Origin: Pandoraea apista
GTDB taxonomy: Bacteria > Pseudomonadota > Gammaproteobacteria > Burkholderiales > Burkholderiaceae
Reading direction: 5' to 3'
Assembly: GCF_001465595.2 (NCBI RefSeq)
Contig: NZ_CP013482.1
Coordinates: 1 to 64,000 of the forward strand
Length of the DNA stretch: 64,000 nucleotides
The position numbers and the translations under genes were made by a program. Within the stretch, counting starts at the first letter, position 1; each line of letters starts with the position of its first letter. Shown here in pieces: positions 31,990 to 39,866 of the stretch. Below the pieces are notes generated by a model that ran no database searches, was not told the DNA's origin, and saw nothing but the letters and a program-made list of their open reading frames with translations.

Positions 31990-32949
31990 TTAGCGGGACA
32001 ATCCTCGGCCTTGATGCTGACCGACCGCCGCAACAACGGCACGCCCCGTGGTCTGATTGTAAGAGATAGATTTGCTGCTGCCAATTTCAGGGGATTTATC
32101 GAAATTAGACCGTTCATGAACGACAAACTGCTTCCCGACCTGCTGGAAAACACTAACCTTGTCGACGTGGACTATCGCACCTTCGGTTGTTGCCTTTCTG
32201 TCTGCTGGCACGGCCAGGGAAATGTTATAGATGCCTGGTTTAAGACCGTTCGCCTTATCCACCCGATCATTGCGCCAGGTTGGCTGCCCCGACGCATCGC
32301 TGGGTGGTTGCTCGCTTTGAACGATTCGTTGACCATTCATGACGAGTACACGGTGCTTCATGAATCCGCTCCTCGGTTCGTGGTACCGCCCTTGAATTGG
32401 AGCGATCACCGGTTCAATGATGGCGGCGAGCGCCTTCGAGTCCGCATTTACTACCGCCAAATCGCGCGCGAAGTAAAGTCGCGCTCTCGCCTCCCTGTCC
32501 ACAGGAAGCCGTGACCAGCCCAACTCAAATCCGGCCTGCATGGCCAGGTCTGATGTGAACTGTCGTAGCGTCCTGCTATTCCCCTCGCGAAACGGATGAA
32601 CTGCGTCCAGCTCACCGTACAAATGCGCTACCTTCGTTGCGAAGGCTCTCTGATCTAGTTGTTTTAAGTAGCCGTCTGCCGACAGGCTATCGAAGATTTT
32701 CGCCAGCTCAGGCACGACAGCGCGCAGGTCTCCGGCCCAGTCATACACCCCCTCAAAAATACGGCGGTGCGTCTCTCTCAGTCGGCCAGGGCCGAACGGC
32801 AATGTGATGGGGGAGGTTGCTATCGCGACAAGATTGAAAGCGACCATTTGCCCCTCAAAGGCATCTAGGTCGTGCTGCGTCCGACAGTCAGCCAGGTTTC
32901 TCAGGACTGTCGAACCGTCGTAGCAGTAAGGATCTCTGCGCGCCGTCAT
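31990..32949 (-). CDS. Fic-domain protein with C-terminal KfrB-like domain
   Basis: A 319-residue fusion. Residues about 1-190 are a Fic domain with the active-site loop HPFREGNSRTLRQF; the usual second Gly of the GNG motif is Ser. Fic proteins usually transfer AMP to target proteins. The C-terminal 70 residues (PGIYNISLAVPADRK, then GAIVHVDKVSVFQQVGKQFVV) resemble the KfrB domain of IncP plasmids. The start overlaps the antitoxin gene (ATGA). It is a class I Fic module because the inhibitory helix is on the separate small partner. It sits where kfrB/kfrC lie in IncP plasmids. Confidence 0.82.
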   Translation of the reverse strand: MTARRDPYCYDGSTVLRNLADCRTQHDLDAFEGQMVAFNLVAIATSPITLPFGPGRLRETHRRIFEGVYDWAGDLRAVVPELAKIFDSLSADGYLKQLDQRAFATKVAHLYGELDAVHPFREGNSRTLRQFTSDLAMQAGFELGWSRLPVDREARARLYFARDLAVVNADSKALAAIIEPVIAPIQGRYHEPRSGFMKHRVLVMNGQRIVQSEQPPSDASGQPTWRNDRVDKANGLKPGIYNISLAVPADRKATTEGAIVHVDKVSVFQQVGKQFVVHERSNFDKSPEIGSSKSISYNQTTGRAVVAAVGQHQGRGLSR

Positions 32950-33140
32950 GCCAACGCGTGAGCGCGGGCATGCTGAGCGTGATATGCGCGAATCTTCTCG
33001 CGACCGTCTTCTAAACTGTTCTCACCGGCGATCACTTGTGCTTTGACTGCCTCATAACGAGCGTCCTCCGATGGAGTCAGCCCTTCGAGACTAAGGCTGG
33101 CCTCGGCCTTCCGAAAGGCTTCCGCGTAGTTTTTGTTCAT
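32946..33140 (-). CDS. VbhA-type Fic antitoxin
   Basis: A 64-residue helical protein carrying SLSLEGLTPSEDA, which fits the inhibitory motif (S/T)-x-x-x-E-(G/N) of VbhA-like antitoxins; its Glu blocks ATP positioning in the Fic active site. AGGA lies before the ATG, and its stop overlaps the fic start. The two therefore form a toxin-antitoxin pair that may stabilise the plasmid. Confidence 0.85.
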   Translation of the reverse strand: MNKNYAEAFRKAEASLSLEGLTPSEDARYEAVKAQVIAGENSLEDGREKIRAYHAQHARAHALA

Positions 33141-33256
33141 GATGGCGAAGTCCTAAACGTGGCACGGAAACAACAATAGTTTAGCGCATTACACCTAAAT
33201 TCACATTCCCAATTTGCTGTCAACTGAAAATTACGGCTAACCGAAAATCCGATTTT

Positions 33257-33269
33257 TTTAGCGGCTAAA
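33257..33269. promoter_or_regulatory. KorB operator before the fic operon
   Basis: TTTAGCGGCTAAA, an exact KorB operator, in the 180-base gap between the antitoxin start and the korB stop. It is well placed to regulate the leftward fic operon. Confidence 0.85.
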
Positions 33270-33288
33270 ATTCTCACCCCGTAAAAAA

Positions 33289-33306
33289 ATCCCGCCGTAG
33301 CGGGAT
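33289..33306 (-). terminator. Terminator of the korA-incC-korB operon
   Basis: Stem ATCCCGC / GCGGGAT with a 4-base loop, followed on the minus strand by a run of T residues, 18 bases after the korB stop. Confidence 0.88.
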
Positions 33307-33323
33307 CTTGTGAGAAGAGTGTG

Positions 33324-34352
33324 TCAGCCTTCTACCAATGCCACCAATTGAACGTCACTCAAACTTGCTTCCACCTCCTGGCCGTCATCGTCGTATTTGA
33401 GCCACGCGAACCCTTCGGCTGGAGGACGCTTATTCAACATCAGACGTGCGGGACGATCACTGTAGCGCACCTGCACGATTGCTTTTTTCAGCTTGTCCGG
33501 ATCGGGTTCCCGAATTCCCTTCCCGCCGTCTGCTTTGCCTTCACCTTTGTTCTGTTGACGACCCGCCTCCGCGTCTGTTTGCCCGGTAAGTCCGTCGACC
33601 GTGTTGGGGTCACGATCCGCCGATTGACTATCGATGAATTCGCGGAGCAACTTGATCGAGCCACGCGTAATTTCCTGATCCGGGTCATCCAGCCAGTCTT
33701 CAACTTCCTTCGGATTCGCTTTGTGCGCCTTGACCAACTCGTTGACGACAGTCACATCCCGAACACGGTCATTGTAGAAAGCCTCCGCAATGGGTTCCGG
33801 GAGATCGAGAAGGGCAACGTGCTGGGAAATGAAGGCTGCGGATTTACCTAATGCCTCTGCGATTTCCCCTTTCTTGAATCCTTGAGACAAGCGCTTTCCG
33901 ATGTGGTCAGCAATTTCACGCGCGGTCAATCCATCGCGCTGAATATTTTCGATGACTTGATCGTCTCGATCGTAGTCGTTATCCAGAAAGCCAGGGATCT
34001 GCGAAAATCCGGCCCACTTCGTGCCGCGATAGCGGCGTGCACCGTGATTAATCAAAAAGCGTCCTGGGGCATCCGGGTTGTCACGAAGAGAAATGGGCGT
34101 CTTGATGCGGCCACGCCGCTTGATCGTAGCGCCCAACTCCGCGATGCTCTCGGGGGAGAAACCAGGGTTTTCGGGGCCCCGCGGCTGCGCAGGATCCTCG
34201 TCGATCAAGCTCATGTCGAACATGCGCGGGCCGCCATCATTAGCCGTCGGCGTGGGCTTCTTCAACAACGATGCGAGATCCCCGACTTTCTCGAGACCAA
34301 GGCCGCCGCGCTTCTGCTGTTGGTTTTGACCTGCCTTTGCCGTAGCACCCAT
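33324..34352 (-). CDS. korB: KorB: ParB-family partition protein and global repressor
   Basis: A 342-residue KorB homologue. The ParB core is clear: INHGARRYRGTKWAG, QVIENIQRDGLTAREIADHI, then the helix-turn-helix KKGEIAEALGKSAAFISQHVALLDLPEPI and VRDVTVVNELVKAHK, nearly as in RK2 KorB. The operator sequence bound by RK2 KorB occurs ten times on this plasmid, so both partition and repression roles are expected. Its ATG overlaps the incC stop (TAATG). It works with IncC for segregation. Confidence 0.96.
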   Translation of the reverse strand: MGATAKAGQNQQQKRGGLGLEKVGDLASLLKKPTPTANDGGPRMFDMSLIDEDPAQPRGPENPGFSPESIAELGATIKRRGRIKTPISLRDNPDAPGRFLINHGARRYRGTKWAGFSQIPGFLDNDYDRDDQVIENIQRDGLTAREIADHIGKRLSQGFKKGEIAEALGKSAAFISQHVALLDLPEPIAEAFYNDRVRDVTVVNELVKAHKANPKEVEDWLDDPDQEITRGSIKLLREFIDSQSADRDPNTVDGLTGQTDAEAGRQQNKGEGKADGGKGIREPDPDKLKKAIVQVRYSDRPARLMLNKRPPAEGFAWLKYDDDGQEVEASLSDVQLVALVEG

Positions 34353-35428
34353 TACACAAGCTCCATTTTCTTAAACACATAATCAATCATCGCGCGCATT
34401 TCCCTGGTTGCCACCCGCGCTGCGGTCTTCTTCACATGCCAGACTGGCATTTGATCACCCACGGCTTCCGCGATGCTGTCGCGCAGACCGATCGCAACAG
34501 GGGCCACAAGGTCAGGATAGGCATTCTTTACTTGGGCCAAGTTATCCAGGTGGCGTGGCTTCCGGCTATCGATCTTGTTCGGGATCATCCCGATGAATTC
34601 AAGCCCAGGGTTGTAGTCCATAAGGTTGTGGATGACCGTCAGCAACTTTGCGATGCCCTGCAAGCTGTAGGCTTCCATTTCCAGGGGGCAAAACACATAA
34701 TCACTCGATACAAGCACCGCACTCAGAATGACGCCAAGAGAGGGCGGGGTGTCGATCACCGCAACGTCGACATAATCGCCCAGCGCCTCCATATTCGCCC
34801 GGAAATTCCCCATTGCCTCCGCCTGATCCATCTTCTCTACGTCGGCCAACGCGTCGTCAGCAGCGATCAGTGACAGACCAGTGTTATCCCGCTCGTCAAA
34901 ATAGGAGCGCAAGTCTTCAGGAGTTCCAGTGAATAGGGCACTGGCCGGATAGCCACTGTCGCGACTGGAGAGTGTCCAGCTCGCGCTACCTTGGGTATCG
35001 CAGTCGATTACGGCCGCACGCACGCCCATCTCTTCCAGAGCGAACGCAATATGAACTGTCTGCGATGTCTTTCCCTGCCCCCCCTTCTGGATTGCGCCAG
35101 CAATAGCCTTCAGCCGCGTGTTTCCGATTTTTTTTCCGCGTCGCGCGCCCACTTCTTCACGATGAACGCTTGCCGTACCGGCAAGATTGCCGTTACTCGC
35201 TCGAACCCTTGAGGCAGATCGACCTTTTTGTGCGCTTCCCACACCCGATTTACCGCCTGCGACACGGCTCCGCGAGTGAGGTTTAGCTCCTTCACGAACG
35301 TCGCTTGCTGCTGTCCGTTCACCAGCACTGCCCGAGCTATGTCGAGCGTTTGCTGTCCCACGTCCAGCCCGCGAGTTGCCTTCACGAACTGCGCTTCCGT
35401 CAATGCCTTCTTCATGATTTCCACCCAT
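34352..35428 (-). CDS. incC: IncC: ParA-family partition ATPase
   Basis: A 358-residue partition ATPase. The C-terminal 250 residues are the ParA core, starting with the deviant Walker A AIAGAIQKGGQGKTSQTVHI, then AVIDCDTQGSASW and DVAVIDTPPSLGVIL. The N-terminal 110 residues are basic and low in complexity, and they are encoded over korA in another frame, just as in RK2 incC1. The ATG 13 bases before korA was chosen; a start 16 codons upstream is possible. A shorter IncC2-type product starting nearer the ATPase core is likely too. Confidence 0.93.
   Translation of the reverse strand: MGGNHEEGIDGSAVREGNSRAGRGTANARHSSGSAGERTAASDVREGAKPHSRSRVAGGKSGVGSAQKGRSASRVRASNGNLAGTASVHREEVGARRGKKIGNTRLKAIAGAIQKGGQGKTSQTVHIAFALEEMGVRAAVIDCDTQGSASWTLSSRDSGYPASALFTGTPEDLRSYFDERDNTGLSLIAADDALADVEKMDQAEAMGNFRANMEALGDYVDVAVIDTPPSLGVILSAVLVSSDYVFCPLEMEAYSLQGIAKLLTVIHNLMDYNPGLEFIGMIPNKIDSRKPRHLDNLAQVKNAYPDLVAPVAIGLRDSIAEAVGDQMPVWHVKKTAARVATREMRAMIDYVFKKMELV
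35110..35415 (-). CDS. korA: KorA: global transcriptional repressor
   Basis: A 101-residue KorA, nested in a different frame inside the first part of incC as in RK2. The helix-turn-helix is in FVKELNLTRGAVSQAVNRVW. The C-terminal dimerisation domain is GFERVTAILPVRQAFIVKKW, which is shared with TrbA and KlcB on this plasmid. It should bind GTTTAGCTAAAC; perfect or near-perfect copies are at the korA, ssb-repA and kle promoters. The ATG giving MKKALTEAQF was chosen. Confidence 0.95.
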   Translation of the reverse strand: MKKALTEAQFVKATRGLDVGQQTLDIARAVLVNGQQQATFVKELNLTRGAVSQAVNRVWEAHKKVDLPQGFERVTAILPVRQAFIVKKWARDAEKKSETRG

Positions 35429-35487
35429 AAAACACTCTCTCCGCGTCAAGGGTTCAACAAGCGGTGTCAGCCGCAACCATGAAACAT

Positions 35488-35532
35488 AGTTTAGCTAAAC
35501 TTCGATATGCCGTCAACACTTTAGCCGCTAAA
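35488..35532 (-). promoter_or_regulatory. korA-incC-korB promoter with KorA and KorB operators
   Basis: Minus-strand TTGACG and TAAACT are 17 bases apart. The perfect KorA operator GTTTAGCTAAAC (35489-35500) covers the -10 box. The KorB operator TTTAGCCGCTAAA (35520-35532) lies just upstream of -35. This is the layout of the RK2 korA promoter. Confidence 0.93.
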
Positions 35533-35553
35533 ATTCTTATGCTGGCAAAAAAA

Positions 35554-35570
35554 ACCCGGCAAGGCCGGGT
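35554..35570 (-). terminator. Terminator after kleE
   Basis: Stem ACCCGGC / GCCGGGT with a 3-base loop and a T-run on the minus strand. It follows kleE and protects the korA promoter from read-through. Confidence 0.85.
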
Positions 35571-35611
35571 CTATCATACGCCAGTGATTGACGCATATTG
35601 AGGCGCTTCAT

Positions 35612-35971
35612 CTAAACGCCCTTTGGTCTAAAACAGGTAACGAAGTAGGTCAACGCAGCGAGTACAGCGAAGTGCAGCAGGAACGTGAGGCCCGCGTGAA
35701 CGCCTGGCGTTTCCCAATGCCAGAGCATCCTAAAAAACTGAAATGCAACATCGAGAGACAGAAGCCATTTAACCGGTCTCCAAAACAGTGCGAGCGTTAC
35801 CCATAGCGCCTTGACTATCGCCAACAACACGGGAGTCAGGCCGACGCGGGTCGTCTTCGCACCCTTTCCTGGCGTAAAGACAGCCGAGGGCGGGGGCAAC
35901 TCAACAGTCTTCCCCTCGGAACGCTCAACGGTCGGGGGGGTGCCCCCCGGAAACTTGATGACATTCGACAT
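35612..35971 (-). CDS. kleE: KleE-like membrane protein
   Basis: A 119-residue protein starting MSNVIKFPGG and ending in two membrane segments (VLLAIVKALWVTLALFW and AGLTFLLHFAVLAALTYFV) with the tail FRPKGV. This pattern, including WETPGVHAGLTFLLHFAVL, matches KleE of IncP plasmids, a small stable-inheritance protein of unknown mechanism. An ATG internal to a longer frame was chosen for this reason. It follows the KorC-type promoter at 36.3 kb. Confidence 0.85.
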   Translation of the reverse strand: MSNVIKFPGGTPPTVERSEGKTVELPPPSAVFTPGKGAKTTRVGLTPVLLAIVKALWVTLALFWRPVKWLLSLDVAFQFFRMLWHWETPGVHAGLTFLLHFAVLAALTYFVTCFRPKGV

Positions 35972-36086
35972 GACTTGACCCTCTACACAATTGCAGGTTG
36001 AATAGTACCCGCAAGCAATCTCCGCGTAGCTTGTGGTTCGATGTGTCAGCGTCGGCCGGACGCCCTGGCTATCCGGGGCGTCATCT

Positions 36087-36284
36087 CTACTTCTTCGGAC
36101 GCACGTCCCCCGCACTCAACATCGCTGCCACAAGGCGCATTTCTTCTGGCGGCGTCATGCATCTTGCACACACGTCGGCCAGCTCCTTTGCATCCGCTCG
36201 AAACACCGCAGACGCACTATACAGCGTGGGATAACTCATCCCACAGCGACGGCAGACAGTTGCCGTCACAGAAAACATTTTCAT
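36087..36284 (-). CDS. Small cysteine-rich protein
   Basis: A 65-residue protein with VCRRCGMSYP and VCARCMTPPEE, two Cys-x-x-Cys pairs that predict a zinc ribbon. It is the first gene after the promoter with the candidate KorC and KorA operators, and it precedes kleE. I do not recognise it as a known Kle protein. Confidence 0.6.
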   Translation of the reverse strand: MKMFSVTATVCRRCGMSYPTLYSASAVFRADAKELADVCARCMTPPEEMRLVAAMLSAGDVRPKK

Positions 36285-36334
36285 CGGACTTTCCCGGTCG
36301 TTGACCTGAGCGACTAGCTCGGCCTTACGCTTAC

Positions 36335-36380
36335 AGCATAGGTCTTAAAGACCTATTTTGCAAGCGAAATTTAGCTAAAC
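36335..36380 (-). promoter_or_regulatory. kle-type promoter with candidate KorC and KorA operators
   Basis: Minus-strand TTGCAA and TATGCT are 17 bases apart. The palindrome ATAGGTCTTAAAGACCTAT (36338-36356) fills the spacer. ATTTAGCTAAAC, one mismatch from the KorA operator, lies upstream at 36369-36380. In RK2 the kle promoters are repressed jointly by KorA and KorC, so this palindrome is the best candidate for the KorC operator here. Confidence 0.8.
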
Positions 36381-36644
36381 ATCGTTTGCCGTCATGCCTT
36401 TCTGCCAGATTCTGGCGATACCCGCAAAGTCACAGAAGATCGCCCAAGCGGCATACGGGATCGGTGCGTCCTCACCAATCCAGCGTCTCACCTGGCGCCC
36501 ATCCGCAATACCAACGAGTTTCGCTGCCTGTGCGCCGCTCAACCCGGTTCTTCTCAGGATCTCGCGTACCTCCTCACCATTTGGCCGCAACCATTCGTCG
36601 GAAAACGGGGTGAGGCAACCTTCTCGGATTTTGCTTTGCTCCAT
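36375..36644 (-). CDS. korC: KorC-like transcriptional repressor
   Basis: An 89-residue repressor. The pattern LRPNGEEVREILRRTGLSGAQAAKLVG, followed by GRQVRRWIGEDAPIPYAAWAIFCDFAG, fits KorC of IncP plasmids and holds a helix-turn-helix. AGGGACGCA precedes the ATG. It should repress the klcB and kle promoters, both of which carry an identical 19-bp palindrome. Its stop codon lies within the KorA-type site of the kle promoter. Confidence 0.85.
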   Translation of the reverse strand: MEQSKIREGCLTPFSDEWLRPNGEEVREILRRTGLSGAQAAKLVGIADGRQVRRWIGEDAPIPYAAWAIFCDFAGIARIWQKGMTANDV

Positions 36645-36698
36645 TGCGTCCCTTGCAAGTTATCTCGATGGCAAGATTTTACCCGCCCCGATCAACGG

Positions 36699-36908
36699 TT
36701 ACGCCGGTTCCAGCTCGTCAAAGCCGTACAACGTTTGAATGCACTTGGGATCTGAGTAAACGACGCAACGACCCAGGCGGCTTGTGTGGTAAGTCGCAGG
36801 CTTGTCATCGTAGGCCCACACTGAGTGATCGTTGACTTTAGCGACCACTACAACCCTTCCGGTCCTTGTGCCAAGGCGTGAGCTGACGACCTTGCAACGC
36901 TGGTGCAC
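36699..36908 (-). CDS. Small protein between klcB and korC, uncertain
   Basis: A possible 69-residue protein from a GTG, without a good ribosome-binding site. It has a basic start and a beta-rich body (RTGRVVVVAKVNDHSVWAYD). No family recognised. It is kept because it fills a coding-length gap inside the operon. Confidence 0.4.
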   Translation of the reverse strand: MHQRCKVVSSRLGTRTGRVVVVAKVNDHSVWAYDDKPATYHTSRLGRCVVYSDPKCIQTLYGFDELEPA

Positions 36909-36953
36909 AAATAGGGGAGGTGTGTCATGCCCTGCCCGGACGATCTCCGGTGA

Positions 36954-37721
36954 TTACCGATTGACCGGTGCTGCTACTGCCTCTCCCGAGCCGTCTTCCT
37001 CCACCAGCTTCGCAAGAGTCTCATAGGACCATTTCTTGACTTGCCACGCCTTGTGCGCCGGCAAGATCACGTCGACGATTTCGTACCCGTCTGGTGCGGT
37101 TTCCGGGATACGCCGCGCCGGCGGACGCAATCCCTTTAGCCAGTCGGGGAGTGCTTGGCGAGCCAAGCGATCCCGGTATTCCACCGCGATTAATAACGCC
37201 CCCCGCTTTTCGGCCCGGATGGTGCGAATAGCCGATCGAGCAGCCTCGTCAACAGTCATGCCATAGTGGCAATTGAGAAAATGCGACCTATACCCAGTTT
37301 CTGAAATGAACTCAGCGTCGAGGTCAACCGCCAGGAACTCAAAGTGCATGGAGGTCCGAAACTTATGTGCGCAGTACTGCACGATGACTCTCATACCGTC
37401 GACCTGAATCAAGAAAGCCCCACGCTGCCCCCAGTGAGGAATAGCCCCCGGTGCTGCTGCACAGTGTGCGACCATCAGGTTTCCAGGTGACGACGCGTTA
37501 GCGTAGCTTCCAAAATTCGTGCCGCCGTTCAGCTTCCACACGCACGCGTCATATCTACGTCCGGCGAGCGCCGCGCCGTCCTGATCGGCTCGCATGATGG
37601 CGTCATCAAACGCTTGAGAGAATTCTTTCCCTGCCTCAAACAGCGATGCCGTGTCAGTAGGCAACTGCTCCGAGAGCGATTGCAGCTCAACTGACTCGTT
37701 GTCGGTAACGCGCTTTGCCAT
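36954..37721 (-). CDS. klcB: KlcB-like protein with KorA-type C-terminal domain
   Basis: A 255-residue protein. Its last 50 residues (PDGYEIVDVILPAHKAWQVKKW) repeat the dimerisation domain found in KorA (GFERVTAILPVRQAFIVKKW) and TrbA. In IncP plasmids KlcB has this same C-terminal relationship, and klcB lies near korC. The N-terminal 200 residues are without motifs I recognise. GAGGAGAAGACT precedes the ATG. Function of KlcB is not known in detail. Confidence 0.78.
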   Translation of the reverse strand: MAKRVTDNESVELQSLSEQLPTDTASLFEAGKEFSQAFDDAIMRADQDGAALAGRRYDACVWKLNGGTNFGSYANASSPGNLMVAHCAAAPGAIPHWGQRGAFLIQVDGMRVIVQYCAHKFRTSMHFEFLAVDLDAEFISETGYRSHFLNCHYGMTVDEAARSAIRTIRAEKRGALLIAVEYRDRLARQALPDWLKGLRPPARRIPETAPDGYEIVDVILPAHKAWQVKKWSYETLAKLVEEDGSGEAVAAPVNR

Positions 37722-37742
37722 AGTCTTCTCCTCGCCCAGGTC

Positions 37743-37850
37743 TTATGCGTCCTGCAAGGTGCGATAACCCGAGTGGCCCAGGTGCTCTGCAAGGCAGGCC
37801 ATATGTTCGGTGTGAGGCACGACGTGCGCGAGGATTACGGTATTGCTCAT
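37743..37850 (-). CDS. Possible 35-residue protein leading the klcB operon
   Basis: A short frame (MSNTVILAHVVPHTEHMACL and a further 15 residues) with GGAG 8 bases upstream of its ATG. It is the first frame after the klcB promoter and ends 21 bases before klcB. It may be a small protein or a leader. It is too short for firm assignment. Confidence 0.45.
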   Translation of the reverse strand: MSNTVILAHVVPHTEHMACLAEHLGHSGYRTLQDA

Positions 37851-37898
37851 CAGATTTCTCCGGTGGTCGACCTGAGCGAAAAGCCCGGCCATGTATAG

Positions 37899-37928
37899 AG
37901 CATAGGTCTTAAAGACCTATGCTGTCAA
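37899..37928 (-). promoter_or_regulatory. klcB promoter with candidate KorC operator
   Basis: Minus-strand TTGACA and TATGCT are 18 bases apart, and the palindrome ATAGGTCTTAAAGACCTAT (37902-37920) occupies the spacer, identical to the copy at the kle promoter. The DNA downstream of both start points is also related (ACCTGAGCGA and CGGCC motifs), so one promoter may be a duplicate of the other. Confidence 0.8.
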
Positions 37929-38066
37929 ACGCTGTTTACAGCCATTTTGGCGGCTTGGTTCCGAAGTGTGAGGGGGTGGCACCCCCTCTTTGGAGTAAAA
38001 CCAGCCCTGGGCTTTCTGTGGTGTGTGAAGGCTACGAACTTGCCGATAGCAATTACTTTTGGGGAG

Positions 38067-38214
38067 GCCAACGGCTTGCCGTTGGCATAGCGAAGCGGTC
38101 GAAGCCCGTAGGGCGCTGTGTCATTGGGTGAGGCCGAAGGCCGAGGGCGAAGCCCTAGCGGGGATGGGAGAGCCGCTTGCGGCTCGGGTGGGTTCGAGAA
38201 GGGGCGCAGCGCCC
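38067..38214. other. Cluster of six mini-hairpins next to the origin
   Basis: Six perfect short dyads with tiny loops follow each other: GCCAACGGC/TT (38067), GCCC/GTA (38104), GGCC/GAA (38132), AGGGC/GAA (38144), GAGCCGC/TT (38170) and GGGCGC/A (38202). The motif GCGAAGC, known as an unusually stable DNA mini-hairpin, occurs at 38090 and 38147. No reading frame explains them. The position between klcB and the iterons suggests a single-strand or origin-structure role. The flanking 130 bases toward klcB hold no gene that I can see. Confidence 0.6.
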
Positions 38215-38323
38215 TTCGGCGCGTTAAAGAATATAAAGGTTATTAACCGCGCGCGCGTTACGGCTGTGGAAACCGCTTATAACCCAATGATTGTGCGCAA
38301 GGTTTTTCCTGCGCTTGTGGGGA

Positions 38324-38632
38324 ATATGCCGTGACTTCGTGGGGTGATATGCCGTGGCTATCCACAGGAAGACGTGGCTGATATGCCGGGACTGTCCACA
38401 GCGTGGCTGATATGCCGACAGAACCAAGGCTGCCCTGGGGGCGTGGGCAATATGCCGTGTCACTGATTCATCGAAAATAGACGGCCTGGTCGGCCGAAAT
38501 TCACGCCTCTTTGGAATGCGAGGAGGCTGAGATCGATTATTGAGGGGGTGGGTGTGGGTGATATGCCGTCACGAGCGTTGGGGGCGGTGACTCCCTTTCG
38601 CGTTGCCGACTTCGCGCGTGGGTAATATGCCG
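38324..38632. other. oriV: seven iterons and DnaA-box-like sites
   Basis: ATATGCCG, mostly within a longer (G)TGATATGCCG or GGAATATGCCG context, occurs seven times in the same orientation, starting at 38324, 38347, 38381, 38410, 38450, 38561 and 38625. CTATCCACA (38358) is one mismatch from a DnaA box, and CTGTCCACA (38392) is two. An AT-rich stretch (38222-38250) lies beside it. This is a typical iteron origin, and the repA gene is adjacent, so RepA should bind these repeats. Confidence 0.9.
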
Positions 38633-38645
38633 CGACAGAATGAAA

Positions 38646-38668
38646 AACGCCCCGTTTTGCGGGGCGTT
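38646..38668 (-). terminator. Terminator of ssb-repA
   Basis: A 9-bp stem (AACGCCCCG / CGGGGCGTT, 5-base loop), followed by T residues on the minus strand, 20 bases after the repA stop. It separates repA from the origin. Confidence 0.9.
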
Positions 38669-38687
38669 TGCGGGAGCGGGTAGAGGC

Positions 38688-39785
38688 TCAGGTGAACGAC
38701 GCTATTTTTTTGAGCTTTCGAGTGTCGCGGCCACTGCGCGGAGCCGGTTTCACGCCCTCGGTCACAAGCTTCCGGACGCTCTTACGGAAGAACCGAACTT
38801 CGTCCAGTGGAGTCAACACAAACGTGTAATCCGGGAGAATGCTGTCAGAGTGAATGTCTTTGAGCATGCGACGAAACTCCCGCATCGACGCTCGGCTGCC
38901 GGTCTTCTCGTATAACAGCGGCAGGTTGATCATCCAAGTCGATTGATGCCCGCAATGCTTCCTGGCCAACTCGTACAAGCGACGTTCCAACGGCTTGCGC
39001 AATCGAAAATAGTCGCGATGGATGGTCAATACCTCATGATTCTGAATGGCCTCAAAGTACCAGTCAGACAGAGTAACCTCAATTGCCACGTTCCGGTCGT
39101 CGTTGGGAGCCTTTTCGACACCTTCCCAGGATTCTATTAGGCCGAACGTCTTTTTCTGACGTTTGCCCCCGGTCTTAATGTCGGTCTTGATCATCGTACC
39201 TTTCAGCCGATCCAAGGCGCTTTCGAGCTGGCTGTACTGACTCCCTCCGGTTTCGCGGTTCGTGGCGACAAGGTATTCATAGACGATGAATCGCACCCGT
39301 CTGTTCTTGGCATCCGGCCGCTTCGTGTTCAGCGCCTCTGTCATCTGTGACGCCAGGAAAATGAGCACGTCCTTATCGAAAACGGTCGCACGACCTTTAA
39401 CGCTCGGAATAACCTCAATGTTTCGGGAGTTATCTTTGCTGCTCCAGCGCCATGTACTGAGATCCGGCCGCGTGGACAGCGAGAAGATCGGCGCTTCCAT
39501 GCTCGGCGCGTCGTCCTTCATCGCGTAATCCAGCATGTCGCAAAGGAAAAAATCGCGCTCTACGTTGCGGATAGGCAGCAACTTTGAACGACGGCGGTAC
39601 GTTGCTATTTCAATCTTGCCGTCTTCGGGGGAGGCGGGCGAGGGCGACTCAACAGTGACCAGTTCGCGCTCTGCCTCGGAGAAAAGGGCCAAATCGCCTT
39701 GGCGCTGCCGTGCTTCCTCGGCGCGCTGTTCCATAAGGCGTGAAACTCGCGAATAGTCTGCGCTGCTTTTCGTCGTGTCAGACAT
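38688..39785 (-). CDS. repA: RepA: replication initiator (RPA family)
   Basis: A 365-residue initiator of the RPA family, which binds iterons and starts plasmid replication. Recognisable segments are ERDFFLCDMLDYAMKDD, ATVFDKDVLIFLASQM, and the winged-helix part EVLTIHRDYFRLRKPLERRL, ending in DYTFVLTPLDEVRFF. It occupies the position of trfA in RK2 (next to ssb, under the same kind of promoter) but is a different initiator. GGAGTGTAAGC precedes the ATG. The seven iterons lie downstream of its stop. Confidence 0.92.
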   Translation of the reverse strand: MSDTTKSSADYSRVSRLMEQRAEEARQRQGDLALFSEAERELVTVESPSPASPEDGKIEIATYRRRSKLLPIRNVERDFFLCDMLDYAMKDDAPSMEAPIFSLSTRPDLSTWRWSSKDNSRNIEVIPSVKGRATVFDKDVLIFLASQMTEALNTKRPDAKNRRVRFIVYEYLVATNRETGGSQYSQLESALDRLKGTMIKTDIKTGGKRQKKTFGLIESWEGVEKAPNDDRNVAIEVTLSDWYFEAIQNHEVLTIHRDYFRLRKPLERRLYELARKHCGHQSTWMINLPLLYEKTGSRASMREFRRMLKDIHSDSILPDYTFVLTPLDEVRFFRKSVRKLVTEGVKPAPRSGRDTRKLKKIASFT

Positions 39786-39866
39786 GCTTACACTCCACAA
39801 AGTACGGTGCATCTAACGGGGGCGAAGTGAGATCATCCCGCCTCGCCCACACATAACAGGATCGAA

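Noticed and set aside
38067..38214. oriT in the mini-hairpin cluster
   Set aside because: A clear RP4-type oriT with nic site lies next to traJ and traI at 28.9-29.0 kb.
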